Translations under genes and position numbers: made by a program
Shown here: piece after piece, positions 35,808 through 44,243 of the stretch
Position numbering within the stretch: position 1 is the first letter of the stretch
Layout: each line of letters opens with the position of its first letter
Notes under the pieces: model-generated
What the model was told of the DNA's origin: nothing
Seen by the model: only the letters and a program-made list of their open reading frames with translations
The model's database searches: none
NCBI GenBank assembly: GCA_963715255.1
Contig: CAVQRN010000003.1
Span: forward strand, 239,203 to 303,202
DNA from: JAHEEL01 sp963715255
GTDB taxonomy: Bacteria; Actinomycetota; Acidimicrobiia; Spongiisociales; UBA5794
Direction: 5' to 3'
DNA: 64,000 nucleotides

Positions 35808-37164
35808 CTACAACGAGGCGATCAGTTTCTCGACCCTTTCGTCGACCACGCGGAAAGGATCCTTGCATACGATCGTCCGTTGAGCCTGATCGTTGAGCTT
35901 CAGGTGGACCCAATCCACCGTGAAGTCCCGCTTCTTGATCTTCGCCGCCTTGATGAAGTCACCGCGCAAACGGGCCCGCGTCGTCGAAGGAGGAGCGGTC
36001 ATCGCCCCGTTGATCTGGCCGTCGGTGACCACCCGATCCACCAAACCGCGACGTTCGAGGATGTAGTAGAGCCCCCGCTCGCTGGCTCACATCGTGGTAG
36101 GCGAGATCAACCAGGGACATCTTTGGAGACGAGAGGGGAAGATCGTGCCTGGCTGCGTAGCGGTCGAGAAGCTGGAGTTTTGCCACCCAATCCACTTCAC
36201 GCGACAGGGTCATCGGGTCCTTCTCGAGACCCGTGAGCAGGTGCTCCCACATGCCGATCGCGCGGTCGACCTCCGGGGGGAAGCCTCGTGTTCGCGCATA
36301 CCGCAGCGTTCGGTCCAGGTACTCCCATTGCATGTCAAGGGCGGAGAGCTCTCGTCCGTTCGCGAACCGCACCGGCCGACGGCAGGTCCTGTCGTGTGCG
36401 ATCTCGCGGATGGCCCGAATCGGATTCTCGAGGGTCATGTCGCGAAACACCACGTCGTCTTCGAGCATCTGGAGCAGCGCCGCGGTGGTTCCGACTTTCA
36501 CGAATGTTGCATACTCCGACATGTTCGAGTCGCCTGCGATCACATGGAGCCTGCGATATCGCTCGGCGTCGGCGTGGGGCTCATCCCGGGTGTTGATGAT
36601 GGGACGGCTCCGCGTCGTTGCCGACGAGCTGCCCTCCCAGATGTGCTCGGCCCGCTGGGCGAGCGAGTACACGGTCCCTTGCGCGGTGTGGAGTACCTTT
36701 CCTGCACCTGCGAATATCTGCCGGCTGACGAAGAACGGGATGAGCGTATCGATGATCCGCTGGAAGTCATCCTGGCGACCGACGAGGTAGTTCTCGTGAC
36801 AGCCGTACGAATTCCCTGCGGAGTCGGTGTTGTTCTTGAAGAGGTAGACATCTCCGCGGATGCCCTCATCGGCCAGGCGCTCCTCCGCCGAATCGACGAG
36901 TCCCGCCAGGATCCGCTCCCCCGCCTTGTCATGGGCAATGAGATCCGACAGGGAGTCACACTCGGGTGTCGCATACTCCGGATGGCTCCCGACATCGAGG
37001 TAGAGGCGTGCACCGTTCTCGAGGAAGACGTTTGATGAACGACCCCACGAAACGACCCGTCGGAACAGGTAGCGCGCCACCTCGTCGGGCGATAGGCGGC
37101 GCTGGCCGCGCAACGTGCAGGTAACCCCGTACTCGTTCTCGATGCCGAAGATCCGTCGCTCCAC
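35808..37164 (-). CDS. pafA: Proteasome accessory factor PafA, Pup ligase (frameshifted)
   Basis: PafA attaches Pup to substrate lysines through an isopeptide bond, using ATP. It belongs to the glutamine synthetase/gamma-glutamyl-cysteine ligase-like fold. The N-terminal ERRIFGIENEYGVT holds the ATP/Mg glutamate, followed by ENGARLYLDVGSHPEYATPEC, KNNTDSAGNSYGCHENYLV and NTRDEPHADAERYRRLHVIAGDSNMSEYATFVKVGTT (read in parts). The C-terminus (TVDWVHLKLNDQAQRTIVCKDPF) lies in another frame after a shift near 36075, where a run of five Gs should probably be four. The corrected length of 452 equals the mycobacterial protein. The GTG start fits VERRIFG. Confidence 0.95.
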
Positions 37165-37229
37165 CCGGTCAGGGTACCGTGGCACGAGCGTTCGTCGCGC
37201 CGGTCGCGGAGACATGCGAGAATCGAACC

Positions 37230-37475
37230 ATGAAGAAGCGCGATCGAAAGGAACGGCCCGTCGATCACCTGGAGCCGCTGGTTCGGATCGGTGATCCCAA
37301 CGAGGCGAACCTCCTGGCTGCCCAGCTACGTGCCGAGGGCATCCCGGTACACGTCCACGGTGAGTTGTTCGGTCCGTATCCCGTCGCCGTCGGCGGCCTC
37401 GCCGAAGTCGAGATCTGGGTGGCCGCCGATCGCATGGCGGAAGCACGAGCCGTGGTCGCGGAGTTCCGTTCCTAG
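37230..37475 (+). CDS. DUF2007-like small protein (81 aa)
   Basis: The small protein (MKKRDRKERP, then LVRIGDPNEANLLAAQLRAEGIPVHVHGEL and AVGGLAEVEIWVAADRMAEARAVVAE) fits the DUF2007 putative signal-transducing domain, with an (L)..A..L.. G(I/F)..... pattern and a C-terminal DxxxA.... It is the only plus-strand gene in the Pup cluster, lying between pafA (divergent) and prcA (convergent). No stop/start coupling is possible. The function is unknown. Confidence 0.75.
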   Translation: MKKRDRKERPVDHLEPLVRIGDPNEANLLAAQLRAEGIPVHVHGELFGPYPVAVGGLAEVEIWVAADRMAEARAVVAEFRS

Positions 37476-37491
37476 GTCTGCAATCCGGGGA

Positions 37492-38163
37492 TCAGGTCGG
37501 TGACGCGATCTCTTCGACACTGAGACGCCGGAACTTCCTGCGGCCGAGGGAGCGGTCCAGCGCACCCGCCTCCCAGTCCTCCGGTGCAATGGCGCTCTCG
37601 GTGGCATTCTGAATCGCCGTCGTCGTCAGCCTGATCGCATCTTCGAGACCCATGTCCTCTCGATGACCCTTCCCGATCTCCTCGACCAGCCGGTCCTCCT
37701 CGCCGCCGAGCACGGCGAAACCTTGCTCATCGCTCAGGGTGCCGTCGTAGCGCACGTGGTACAGGTGATTGTCATCGTCGCCAAGCTCGGCCACCACGAT
37801 CTCGACCTCGTAGGGTTTGACCTCGTGCGTGAAGATCTGACCGAGCGTCTGCGAGTAGGCGTTGGCGAGACCCTTCCCGGTTACGTCGCCGCGGGCGTAG
37901 GCGTACCCCTTGACGTCGGCGTAGCGAACCCCCGCCACGCGCAGCAACTCGAACTCGTTGTAGCGCCCGACCCCGGCAAATGCGACACGATCGTAGATCT
38001 CGCCGATCTTGTGCAGTGACCGATTGGGGTTCTCACCGATCAGGAGAACCCCCGCGTCGTACTCGACGACGGCTATTGGTCGACCCCGCTGGATCCCCTT
38101 TCTTGCGAACTCGGCCCGATCCTTGATCAACTGCTCCGGAGGAACGTAGAACGGCATCGTCAT
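37492..38163 (-). CDS. prcA: Proteasome subunit alpha
   Basis: This is the outer-ring alpha subunit of the 20S core, forming the gate for unfolded substrates. The 223-residue protein begins MTMPFYVPPEQLIKDRAEFARKGI, the typical actinobacterial opening. It carries the alpha-subunit features GRPIAVVEYDAGVLLIGENPNRSLHKIGEIYDRVAFAG and the KPYEVEIVVAELG segment. It lacks the catalytic N-terminal threonine, as expected. The ATG overlaps the prcB stop (ATGA), so alpha and beta are made in step. It is the last gene of the dop-pup-prcB-prcA block. Confidence 0.96.
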   Translation of the reverse strand: MTMPFYVPPEQLIKDRAEFARKGIQRGRPIAVVEYDAGVLLIGENPNRSLHKIGEIYDRVAFAGVGRYNEFELLRVAGVRYADVKGYAYARGDVTGKGLANAYSQTLGQIFTHEVKPYEVEIVVAELGDDDNHLYHVRYDGTLSDEQGFAVLGGEEDRLVEEIGKGHREDMGLEDAIRLTTTAIQNATESAIAPEDWEAGALDRSLGRRKFRRLSVEEIASPT

Positions 38164-38948
38164 GGTCGGCCCTCCATCACGTCGACGGCGATCGGAGCGA
38201 TCTCCTCGTCGGGAACCTCCCGATATCCCTGCGCTGTGACGGTCACTACGTTCGGGTAGATCCCTCGCTTCGGATCGGGCCCACCGGTCGCTGCGTCCTC
38301 TTCGGCTGCGGCCACGAGCGCCTCGATGGAGACGCGAATCGCCTCGGACTCCTCCAGACCCTCGCTCCATGCGGACTTCAGGAACGCCCGGGCTTCCGAC
38401 CCGCCCGAGCCAGTGGTTGCGTAGTCCTGTTCGTCGTATCGACCGCCGACGACGTCGTAGCTGTAGAGTTTCCCCGCACCCTCCTGCTCGTCGTATCCAC
38501 AGAACAGCGGCACGACAACGAGTCCCTGGAAAGCGAGCGGGAGATTGCCGCGCACCAAACGCGCCAGGAAGTTCGCCTTGCCGTCGAGACTCAGCCGGGT
38601 GCCCTCGATCTTCTCGTAGTGTTCCAGTTCCGTCTGGAACAGCTTCGTGAGCTCCACCGCCATGCCGGCGGTCCCCGAGATGGCTACGGCGGAGCGGTCG
38701 TCCGCCGGGTAGACCTTCTTGATCCTCCGATGGGCGATGACGTTCCCCGCAGTTGCTCTCCGATCGCCTGCCATCACGACCCCGTCGGACCAACGGAGCG
38801 CCAGAATGGTCGTGGCTTCAGAAGTCTCGATCGAACCCGGCGGGATCGCCCACGTCGGCGTCATACGGTGCCGCTCGAGCACCGCAGAGAAACTCGCCAC
38901 CGGGATGATGCCTCCGTCGTCTGGCAGCATCGACAGCCCCGGTGTCAT
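38160..38948 (-). CDS. prcB: Proteasome subunit beta (catalytic)
   Basis: This is the catalytic inner-ring subunit. The first 45 residues form a propeptide, with processing expected before Thr46 in SEA|TTILALRWSDGVVMAGDRRATAG. The Thr nucleophile, the following Asp (AGDRRAT) and Lys (RIKKVYPADD) belong to the catalytic triad. AISGTAGMAVELTKLFQTELEHYE and YATTGSGGSEARAFLK are typical. At 262 residues it is a little shorter than the mycobacterial 291. It overlaps pup upstream and prcA downstream by four bases each. Confidence 0.96.
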   Translation of the reverse strand: MTPGLSMLPDDGGIIPVASFSAVLERHRMTPTWAIPPGSIETSEATTILALRWSDGVVMAGDRRATAGNVIAHRRIKKVYPADDRSAVAISGTAGMAVELTKLFQTELEHYEKIEGTRLSLDGKANFLARLVRGNLPLAFQGLVVVPLFCGYDEQEGAGKLYSYDVVGGRYDEQDYATTGSGGSEARAFLKSAWSEGLEESEAIRVSIEALVAAAEEDAATGGPDPKRGIYPNVVTVTAQGYREVPDEEIAPIAVDVMEGRP

Positions 38949-39139
38949 TGGCCGCCCTTCTGCACGTAGTTCTTCACGAACTCCTCAGCGTTCTCTTCGA
39001 GCACCGTATCGATCTCGTCGAGCAGATCGTCGATTCGCTCGCTGATGTCCTCGGCGACACCGGTCGTCTCAACCTCAGCCTGCCCGGACTTGTCACCGCT
39101 CCGGTCGGATGAGCGTTGCGTACGTTCCTGTTCAGCCAT
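38945..39139 (-). CDS. pup: Prokaryotic ubiquitin-like protein Pup (64 aa)
   Basis: Pup is the small, mostly disordered tag joined to proteins for delivery to the proteasome. The N-terminal half is polar and probably unstructured (MAEQERTQRSSDRSGDKSGQ). The C-terminal helix region is DISERIDDLLDEIDTVLEENAEEFVKNYV, which binds the ATPase coiled coil. It ends Gly-Gly-Gln, so Dop must deamidate the terminal Gln to Glu before PafA can use it. The start is set at the internal Met because the length of 64 then matches the mycobacterial protein. It overlaps dop by eight bases. Confidence 0.96.
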   Translation of the reverse strand: MAEQERTQRSSDRSGDKSGQAEVETTGVAEDISERIDDLLDEIDTVLEENAEEFVKNYVQKGGQ

Positions 39140-40616
39140 CGTTCCCTCCAAGGGCACGGATCATCGTTGCCGCGGTCGGCGAGGCCTCGAGCATCTTCGC
39201 CACGTGCCGTCTCGTGCCTTTCAACGGTTCCATCATAGGAACCCGTTTGAGTGTCTCTTCACCAACATCGAAAACGAGCGAATCCCAGTTGGCCGCCACC
39301 AATGCCTCGGGATACTTGCGAACGCAGGTTCCGCGAAAGAACGCTCGCGTATCCTCTGGTGGTTCGGCGACCGCCCGCTCGACTTCGTGATCGTCGAAGA
39401 GCCGACGCATTGCTCCTCGATCAACAAGTCGTTGGTACAAGCCTCGCTCGGGGTCGACGTCGTGGTACTGCAGGTCGAGGAGACGGAGTTTCGGGTCGCC
39501 CCATGTGAGTCCATCCCGCCTCCGGTAGCCCTCGAGGATCCGCAGTTTCGCCGTCCAGTCGAGACGATCGGCCGTCAAAGGCGGGTCCGTCTCGAGGTCG
39601 ACGAGGATCTGCTCCCACTCGTTGAGAACCTGATTCCAGACGGGGCCAACCCCCCTTGATCCGGCGTACTCCCGGATGACTTCGAGGTAGTGCCACTGGA
39701 TCTCGAGCGCCGTACGTCGGCCTCCGCCCGCCGTCTCCATGGCATATCCGAGTGTTGGATCGTGGCTGACCGACCACACGTCATGCACGGGATCGACAAG
39801 CTCGATCGGATCGGAGAATGCACCGTCCTCGATGGCATCGAGGACCAATGCCGTCGTTCCGAGTTTGAGAAAGGTCTGCATCTCGCTGCGGTTCGCATCG
39901 CCGATGATGACGTGCAGTCTTCGGTATCGGGACGGATCCGCGTGGGGTTCGTCGCGGGTGTTGATGATCGGCCGCTTGAGTGTCGTCTCGAGTCCGACCT
40001 CCTGTTCGAAGAAGTCGGCGCGCTGAGTGATCTGGTAGTCGACCGAAGGTCGACCGTTCTCCGAACCGATCTTCCCCGAACCCGTGAAGATCTGACGTGT
40101 GACGAAGAAGGCTGTGAGGTGCTTCACGATCTCGCCGAACGGGATTGATCGAGCGATCAGGTAGTTCTCGTGGGCACCGTACGAGTTGCCCTTGCCGTCG
40201 GTGTTGTTCTTGTGGATGACCATCCGTTCGTCCGGGCGGAGAAGCCGCTGTGCCGCTTCCACAGCTGTGACCATCACTTGTTCGCCCGCCTTGTCGTACA
40301 GGGCGGCCGTCCGTGGATCGGCGCACTCCGGGCTGGAGTACTCGGGATGTGCGTGATCGACGTAGAGGCGAGCCCCGTTGGTGAGCACCGTATTGACCGA
40401 ACTCGTCTCGAAGTCGACCCCCGGGCCCTCGATGACCCCGACTCCCCTCAAGTCCTGCCCGGGGCTCTCCTCATCGGATGACCACTGGATCCGGGAGTGC
40501 TTCCCGGCGTAGGAGTTGACGACCGCTGAAGACGCCACGACCGGGTTGAATCTCGCTTGATTGAGGACCGTGATGCCGAACTCGGTCTCGGTGCCGAGGA
40601 CCTTACGCAGTGCCAT
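39132..40616 (-). CDS. dop: Deamidase/depupylase Dop
   Basis: Dop converts the C-terminal Gln of Pup to Glu and also removes Pup from substrates. It resembles PafA but carries a longer loop. Its 494 residues begin MALRKVLGTETEFGITV, with the Glu that binds Mg-ATP, and include GARLYVDHAHPEYSSPEC, HKNNTDGKGNSYGAHENYL, NTRDEPHADPSRYRRLHVI and GDANRSEMQTFLKLGTTALV. The Asp expected in the catalytic loop (GTETEFGI.. Asp95 region of M. tuberculosis) lies in the DHAHPEYS segment. It follows arc by six bases and overlaps pup. Confidence 0.95.
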   Translation of the reverse strand: MALRKVLGTETEFGITVLNQARFNPVVASSAVVNSYAGKHSRIQWSSDEESPGQDLRGVGVIEGPGVDFETSSVNTVLTNGARLYVDHAHPEYSSPECADPRTAALYDKAGEQVMVTAVEAAQRLLRPDERMVIHKNNTDGKGNSYGAHENYLIARSIPFGEIVKHLTAFFVTRQIFTGSGKIGSENGRPSVDYQITQRADFFEQEVGLETTLKRPIINTRDEPHADPSRYRRLHVIIGDANRSEMQTFLKLGTTALVLDAIEDGAFSDPIELVDPVHDVWSVSHDPTLGYAMETAGGGRRTALEIQWHYLEVIREYAGSRGVGPVWNQVLNEWEQILVDLETDPPLTADRLDWTAKLRILEGYRRRDGLTWGDPKLRLLDLQYHDVDPERGLYQRLVDRGAMRRLFDDHEVERAVAEPPEDTRAFFRGTCVRKYPEALVAANWDSLVFDVGEETLKRVPMMEPLKGTRRHVAKMLEASPTAATMIRALGGNDG

Positions 40617-40622
40617 GCAGGC

Positions 40623-42365
40623 TCAGAGGTACTGGCCCGGGGTCACCGCTTCGATCGTGCGATTGTCGCGATCCCCCTCAATCAGCGTGCGAACGTACAC
40701 GATGCGTTCGCCCTTCTTCCCCGAGATCTTCGCCCAGTCGTCCGGGTTGGTCGTGTTCGGGAGGTCTTCCTGTTCGCGGAACTCCTGTGTGACCGACGCC
40801 AGGAGATCGGAGGTGCGCAGGCCGTTCTCGCCTCCTGCGATCTCCCGTTTGATCGCTTCCTTCTTCGCTCGGCGCACGATGTTCTCGATCATCGCCCCCG
40901 ATGCGAAGTCCTTGAAATGCAGCACCTCACGGTCGCCGTTCGCGTACGTCACTTCGAGGAATCGATTGTCCTCGTCTTCGCGGTACACCTTTTCGACCAC
41001 CGCGTCGATCATCGCAGCCAACATGACGTCGAGATCTCCGCCGTGACCGGCGAGTTCGGCGTCGTCGTATGGCAAATCCTTGGTGAGGTAGATACCGAAG
41101 ATCTGCGCCGCGGCCTCCCGTCCTGGGCGTTCGATCTTGATCTTGACGTCCAGTCGGCCGGGACGAAGAATCGCCGGATCGATGAGGTCCTCGCGATTCG
41201 ACGCGCCGATGACGATGACGTTCTTGAGCGCCTCGACTCCATCGAGTTCCGACAGCAGCTGAGGAACGATCGTCGATTCCACGTCGGACGAGATGCCCGT
41301 TCCTCTCGTCCTGAACAGCGAATCCATCTCGTCGAAGAAGACGATCACCGGCACACCCTGATCGGACTTTTCTTTGGCCCGTTGGAAGATCAGCCGAATC
41401 TGGCGCTCGGTCTCACCAACGTACTTGTTGAGAAGCTCCGGGCCCTTGACATTGAGGAAGTAGGAACGCGTATCTTCGCTCCCCTCTTTCTTGGCGACGG
41501 CCTTCGCCAGACTATTCGCAACGGCTTTGGCGATCAGGGTCTTCCCACATCCGGGCGGTCCGTACAGCAGGACGCCCTTCGGGGCGGCCAGGCCGTACTT
41601 GTCGAATCGCTCCTTGTGGACGTACGGAAGCTCGATGGCATCCTGGATCACTTCGATCTGGTCACCGAGTCCACCGATCTGGAGATAGGTGACATCCGGG
41701 ACCTCTTCGAGGACGAGCTCCCCGACCTCTGGCCGGATGAGCCGCTCGAGGACCAACCCGGTGAGCGGATCGATGCGAACGTGATCGCCGACCCGCAACG
41801 GCTCGTCTTCGACGGCCTCGGACCGACCTACCACACGTTCCTCGTCGGATCTGCCGAGAACGATCAATCGGTCATCCGAGATGACTTCCTTGATCGTCAC
41901 CACCTCACCGGCAGGGTCGTAGCTGCGCATGTCGACGACGTTGAACGCCTCGTTGAGGATCACTTCTTGCCCGATCCCGAGTGCCTTGAACTCAACCGTC
42001 GGTTCCACATTGACGCGGAGCTTGCGTCCGTTCGTGTTCACGTCAACGGTCCCGTCCTCGTTGCGCCGCAAGATCGTCCCGAACGGATTCGGCGGAGCCG
42101 TCAGCTTCTCGACTTCCTCGCGAAGAAGAGCCAGTTGCTCGCGTGTCTCCTTGAGCGCTGCAGCGAGCTTCTCGTTCTGACCTGCGGCCTGAGCGATCTT
42201 GCCCCGCGACTCGAGGAGTCGCTCCTCGAGGAGGCGGACCCGACGGGGGGCGTCCTGGAGCCGGCGCCTGAGCACCGTGATCTCCTCGTCGAGGAGAAGT
42301 AGCTTTCTGCTGAGTTGTTCGTCGTCGTGCTGGCTCACGGTCTCTTCCTCTTCGCCTTCATCCAC
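40623..42365 (-). CDS. Proteasomal AAA ATPase (ARC/Mpa)
   Basis: This hexameric ATPase unfolds pupylated proteins and feeds them to the 20S core. An N-terminal coiled coil (about residues 15-75) binds Pup. Two OB-like folds follow (about 80-230). The AAA domain has Walker A YGPPGCGKTLIAKAVANS, Walker B VIVFFDEMDSLFRTRG and an Arg finger in RPGRLDVKIKIERPG. The C-terminus ends GQYL, the motif that docks into alpha-subunit pockets. The length of 580 is near the mycobacterial 609. It is the first Pup-locus gene on this strand, and the 161-base gap before the divergent ferredoxin gene probably contains the promoter. Confidence 0.96.
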   Translation of the reverse strand: MDEGEEEETVSQHDDEQLSRKLLLLDEEITVLRRRLQDAPRRVRLLEERLLESRGKIAQAAGQNEKLAAALKETREQLALLREEVEKLTAPPNPFGTILRRNEDGTVDVNTNGRKLRVNVEPTVEFKALGIGQEVILNEAFNVVDMRSYDPAGEVVTIKEVISDDRLIVLGRSDEERVVGRSEAVEDEPLRVGDHVRIDPLTGLVLERLIRPEVGELVLEEVPDVTYLQIGGLGDQIEVIQDAIELPYVHKERFDKYGLAAPKGVLLYGPPGCGKTLIAKAVANSLAKAVAKKEGSEDTRSYFLNVKGPELLNKYVGETERQIRLIFQRAKEKSDQGVPVIVFFDEMDSLFRTRGTGISSDVESTIVPQLLSELDGVEALKNVIVIGASNREDLIDPAILRPGRLDVKIKIERPGREAAAQIFGIYLTKDLPYDDAELAGHGGDLDVMLAAMIDAVVEKVYREDEDNRFLEVTYANGDREVLHFKDFASGAMIENIVRRAKKEAIKREIAGGENGLRTSDLLASVTQEFREQEDLPNTTNPDDWAKISGKKGERIVYVRTLIEGDRDNRTIEAVTPGQYL

Positions 42366-42526
42366 GAATCGCCTCTGGTCCCCGCCATGCGAGTGTAGGC
42401 CTCATCCCCAATTGCGGGAAGCCGCTGAATCCTCTCGGGCGGCCCTGCCACGGTCGCGAAATGAACTCGTTGTTCCGCGAATCGGTGACTATGTTTCATC
42501 CGTCACACTCCGAAAGGACACAAGCC
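42366..42526. promoter_or_regulatory. Divergent promoter region, ATPase/ferredoxin
   Basis: This 161-base gap lies between the proteasomal ATPase (minus) and the ferredoxin (plus) starts. The plus-strand ferredoxin ATG is preceded by GAAAGGACAC. No -10/-35 motif is clear enough to place. The assignment rests on the divergent arrangement alone. Confidence 0.4.
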
Positions 42527-42772
42527 ATGAAGGTCTGGATCGATCAAGATCTCTGCACCGGCGATGGGATCTGCGAAGAGATCGCCCCCGACGTCTTCGT
42601 GCTTCTCGACGATGGACTCGCGTACGTTCGCGAGGGTGAGAAGATCTTCGCCGCCTCAGAGGGGAACACGCAGGGCGCCGAAGGTTTGGCGGGCTTCCCC
42701 GACGACCAGATGGATGCCGTCGTCGAAGCGGCCGAAGAGTGCCCGGGCGAGTGCATCTTCATCGAACCGTAG
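42527..42772 (+). CDS. Single-cluster ferredoxin (81 aa)
   Basis: This is a small electron carrier. Cysteines are in VWIDQDLCTGDGICEEIAP and near the C-terminus in ECPGECIFIEP. The CxxxxxC spacing with Asp in place of the second Cys (CTGDGIC) suggests a 3Fe-4S or mixed ligand cluster as found in P450-associated and other actinobacterial ferredoxins. A 4Fe-4S cluster with other ligands is also possible. The start is set at MKVWIDQDL by the family pattern. It stands alone, ending in a hairpin terminator opposite trmI. The partner enzyme is not evident in the window. Confidence 0.85.
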   Translation: MKVWIDQDLCTGDGICEEIAPDVFVLLDDGLAYVREGEKIFAASEGNTQGAEGLAGFPDDQMDAVVEAAEECPGECIFIEP

Positions 42773-42795
42773 AGCGTATTCCGTAATCCGTTCGA

Positions 42796-42823
42796 GAGGC
42801 CGCGTCCGCAAGGGTGCGGCCTC
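42796..42823. terminator. Hairpin terminator between convergent genes
   Basis: An inverted repeat with 8-base arms (GAGGCCGC and its complement) around a 12-base loop lies between the ferredoxin stop and the trmI stop. It could terminate both convergent genes. Confidence 0.6.
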
Positions 42824-42869
42824 CTTCATTGGTGTCGCCGGTCTCCAAACGGAGATCAGCGTTCGCCGA

Positions 42870-43670
42870 CTACTGAGTACGGCGGCGGAGCACCTTTCGT
42901 GCCACCGTGACGAACCCCGTATGCCCGATCATCCGGTGGGATGGGCGTACCGAGCGACCGTTCACGGACCAGTCGCGCATCATCACTTCGAAGGTCGATA
43001 CTTCGATGAATCGACCCGTTTCGGCGATCGCCGAACGGACGGTCTCGACTTGCGGCACGTTGGGGACGAAACAGGCAAAGCCGCCTCCGCCGGGGAGGTG
43101 TTCGGCCGCCGCTTCGACCATCTCCCATGGTTCGGGTACGTCGAGCACGATCCGCTCCGCACCGACCTCCCCGACCGAGTCAATGACCTCGCCGACTCTC
43201 AGGTCCACCCACTCGGGGACCCCTCCGAAGAAGCCGGCGATCCTGCTACGTGCCAGGGTGGCGTGGTCGGACCTTCGCTCGACGCTCACAACCCGACCGG
43301 TCGGACCGACGGCCCTCGCCAGCATCATGGTGAGACCGCCGGATCCGGTGCCGGCTTCGAGCACCGTCATCCCCGGTCCAATGTCGGCCCAAACCATCAA
43401 TACCGCCGCGTCCTTCGGGTAGATGACGTTCGCTCCCCGCGACATCTTCAGGACATAGTCGGCGAGCCGCGGTCGGACGACGGTGAGAAAAGTGCCGCTC
43501 GTCGTCTCGAGCGCTGAGCCTTCGAGAGAACCGATGATCACGTCGTGCGGGAGCGCCCCGCGGTGAGAGTGAAAGCTCCGGCCGGGGATCAACTCGATGA
43601 GGTACCGCCGACCCTTGACATCGAAGAGCAGGCAGGCATCCCCGGGAGCGAACGGAGAGCCGGTGATCAT
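42870..43670 (-). CDS. trmI: tRNA (adenine-58-N1)-methyltransferase TrmI
   Basis: TrmI methylates A58 in the T loop of tRNAs. The 266-residue protein has an N-terminal beta domain (FAPGDACLLFDVKGRRYLIEL, HSHRGALPHDVIIG), then the Rossmann domain with AM-binding DIGPGMTVLEAGTGSGGLTMMLARAVG and VVSVERRSDHATLAR, and RIVLDVPEPWEMVEAAAEHLPGGGGFACFVPNV with the DxxP motif. The start MITGSPFAPGD overlaps the stop of a 33-aa gene by four bases. In other actinobacteria trmI also lies upstream of the proteasomal ATPase (arc). Here the ferredoxin gene sits between them on the other strand. Confidence 0.95.
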   Translation of the reverse strand: MITGSPFAPGDACLLFDVKGRRYLIELIPGRSFHSHRGALPHDVIIGSLEGSALETTSGTFLTVVRPRLADYVLKMSRGANVIYPKDAAVLMVWADIGPGMTVLEAGTGSGGLTMMLARAVGPTGRVVSVERRSDHATLARSRIAGFFGGVPEWVDLRVGEVIDSVGEVGAERIVLDVPEPWEMVEAAAEHLPGGGGFACFVPNVPQVETVRSAIAETGRFIEVSTFEVMMRDWSVNGRSVRPSHRMIGHTGFVTVARKVLRRRTQ

Positions 43671-43768
43671 CCCCCGAGGGAGGGGATGATCGCCACGGCG
43701 AGCGAGAGAACCATCGTCGCGACGACGACCCAGATGATCACCTTCGTCCACTTCTTGCTGTTTCGCAT
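43667..43768 (-). CDS. 33-aa membrane miniprotein, Prli42-like
   Basis: The frame encodes MRNSKKWTKVIIWVV.., a basic N-terminus and one transmembrane helix (about residues 9-29) ending PSLGG. Its stop overlaps the trmI start (ATGATC), a sign of coupling. A short lysine-rich cytoplasmic tail and a single helix with the pattern K-[VI]-[IV]-[VI]-[WY]...M-[VL]-.S recall the small Prli42/DUF4044 membrane proteins of firmicutes, which link the stressosome to the membrane. The likeness is from memory and weak. Too short for certainty, but coupling and hydrophobicity favour a real gene. Confidence 0.55.
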   Translation of the reverse strand: MRNSKKWTKVIIWVVVATMVLSLAVAIIPSLGG

Positions 43769-43779
43769 CTCGGATGTTC

Positions 43780-44049
43780 CTATGGAAGAGGGGTGGTCTC
43801 GGCGATGGGATGCCGACCACGCATGACGCGGATTGTCGTGCCCTGGCCAACATCGATCGACGTCTTGTAGATCAGCTTCCTAGAGCTGCGTCCCCGCATC
43901 AGGCCGTAGCCGATGAGAGCGAGGCCCATGCTCACCCGCGACAGGTCAGCGTTCCGGCTGCCAGAGTTCGCGGCTTCCCACCCAACCCTCACAGCTGGAT
44001 TGAAGCGGGCAAAGAACCGACGTTGGAAGTAGGGGCCGAGGTACGTCAT
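43780..44049 (-). CDS. Hypothetical protein (89 aa)
   Basis: The protein begins MTYLGPYFQRRFFARFNP and has a weakly hydrophobic stretch (SMGLALIGYGLMRG) near residues 40-54. A basic, beta-rich end follows (RKLIYKTSIDVGQGTTIRVMRG). The fold is unknown. Its start overlaps the stop of the 65-aa gene and its stop is 11 bases from the 33-aa miniprotein gene, so it belongs to a coupled run of small genes leading into trmI. Confidence 0.6.
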   Translation of the reverse strand: MTYLGPYFQRRFFARFNPAVRVGWEAANSGSRNADLSRVSMGLALIGYGLMRGRSSRKLIYKTSIDVGQGTTIRVMRGRHPIAETTPLP

Positions 44050-44243
44050 GTCGTCTGGTACACCTCGATGTGGATGCGACGGCGGCGCGACCGCCAGATT
44101 CCGTAGGCAACGAGCGCAACGACGACGACGACCGCACCGCCGATGACGAGGCCGACATGCTGCTTCGCGTCTTCCTCTGTCTCGACGACAACGGCTTCGA
44201 TCTCTCTCAGTTTGCCTTCGAGATCGTCACGGCTGATGGTCAT
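44046..44243 (-). CDS. Single-pass membrane protein (65 aa)
   Basis: An acidic, helical N-terminal half (MTISRDDLEGKLREIEAVVV, ETEEDAKQHV) leads into one transmembrane helix (VGLVIGGAVVVVVALVAYGIW) and a basic end (RSRRRRIHIEVYQTT). The positive-inside rule places the C-terminal end in the cytoplasm. It overlaps genes on both sides by four bases. I recognise no family. Confidence 0.65.
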   Translation of the reverse strand: MTISRDDLEGKLREIEAVVVETEEDAKQHVGLVIGGAVVVVVALVAYGIWRSRRRRIHIEVYQTT

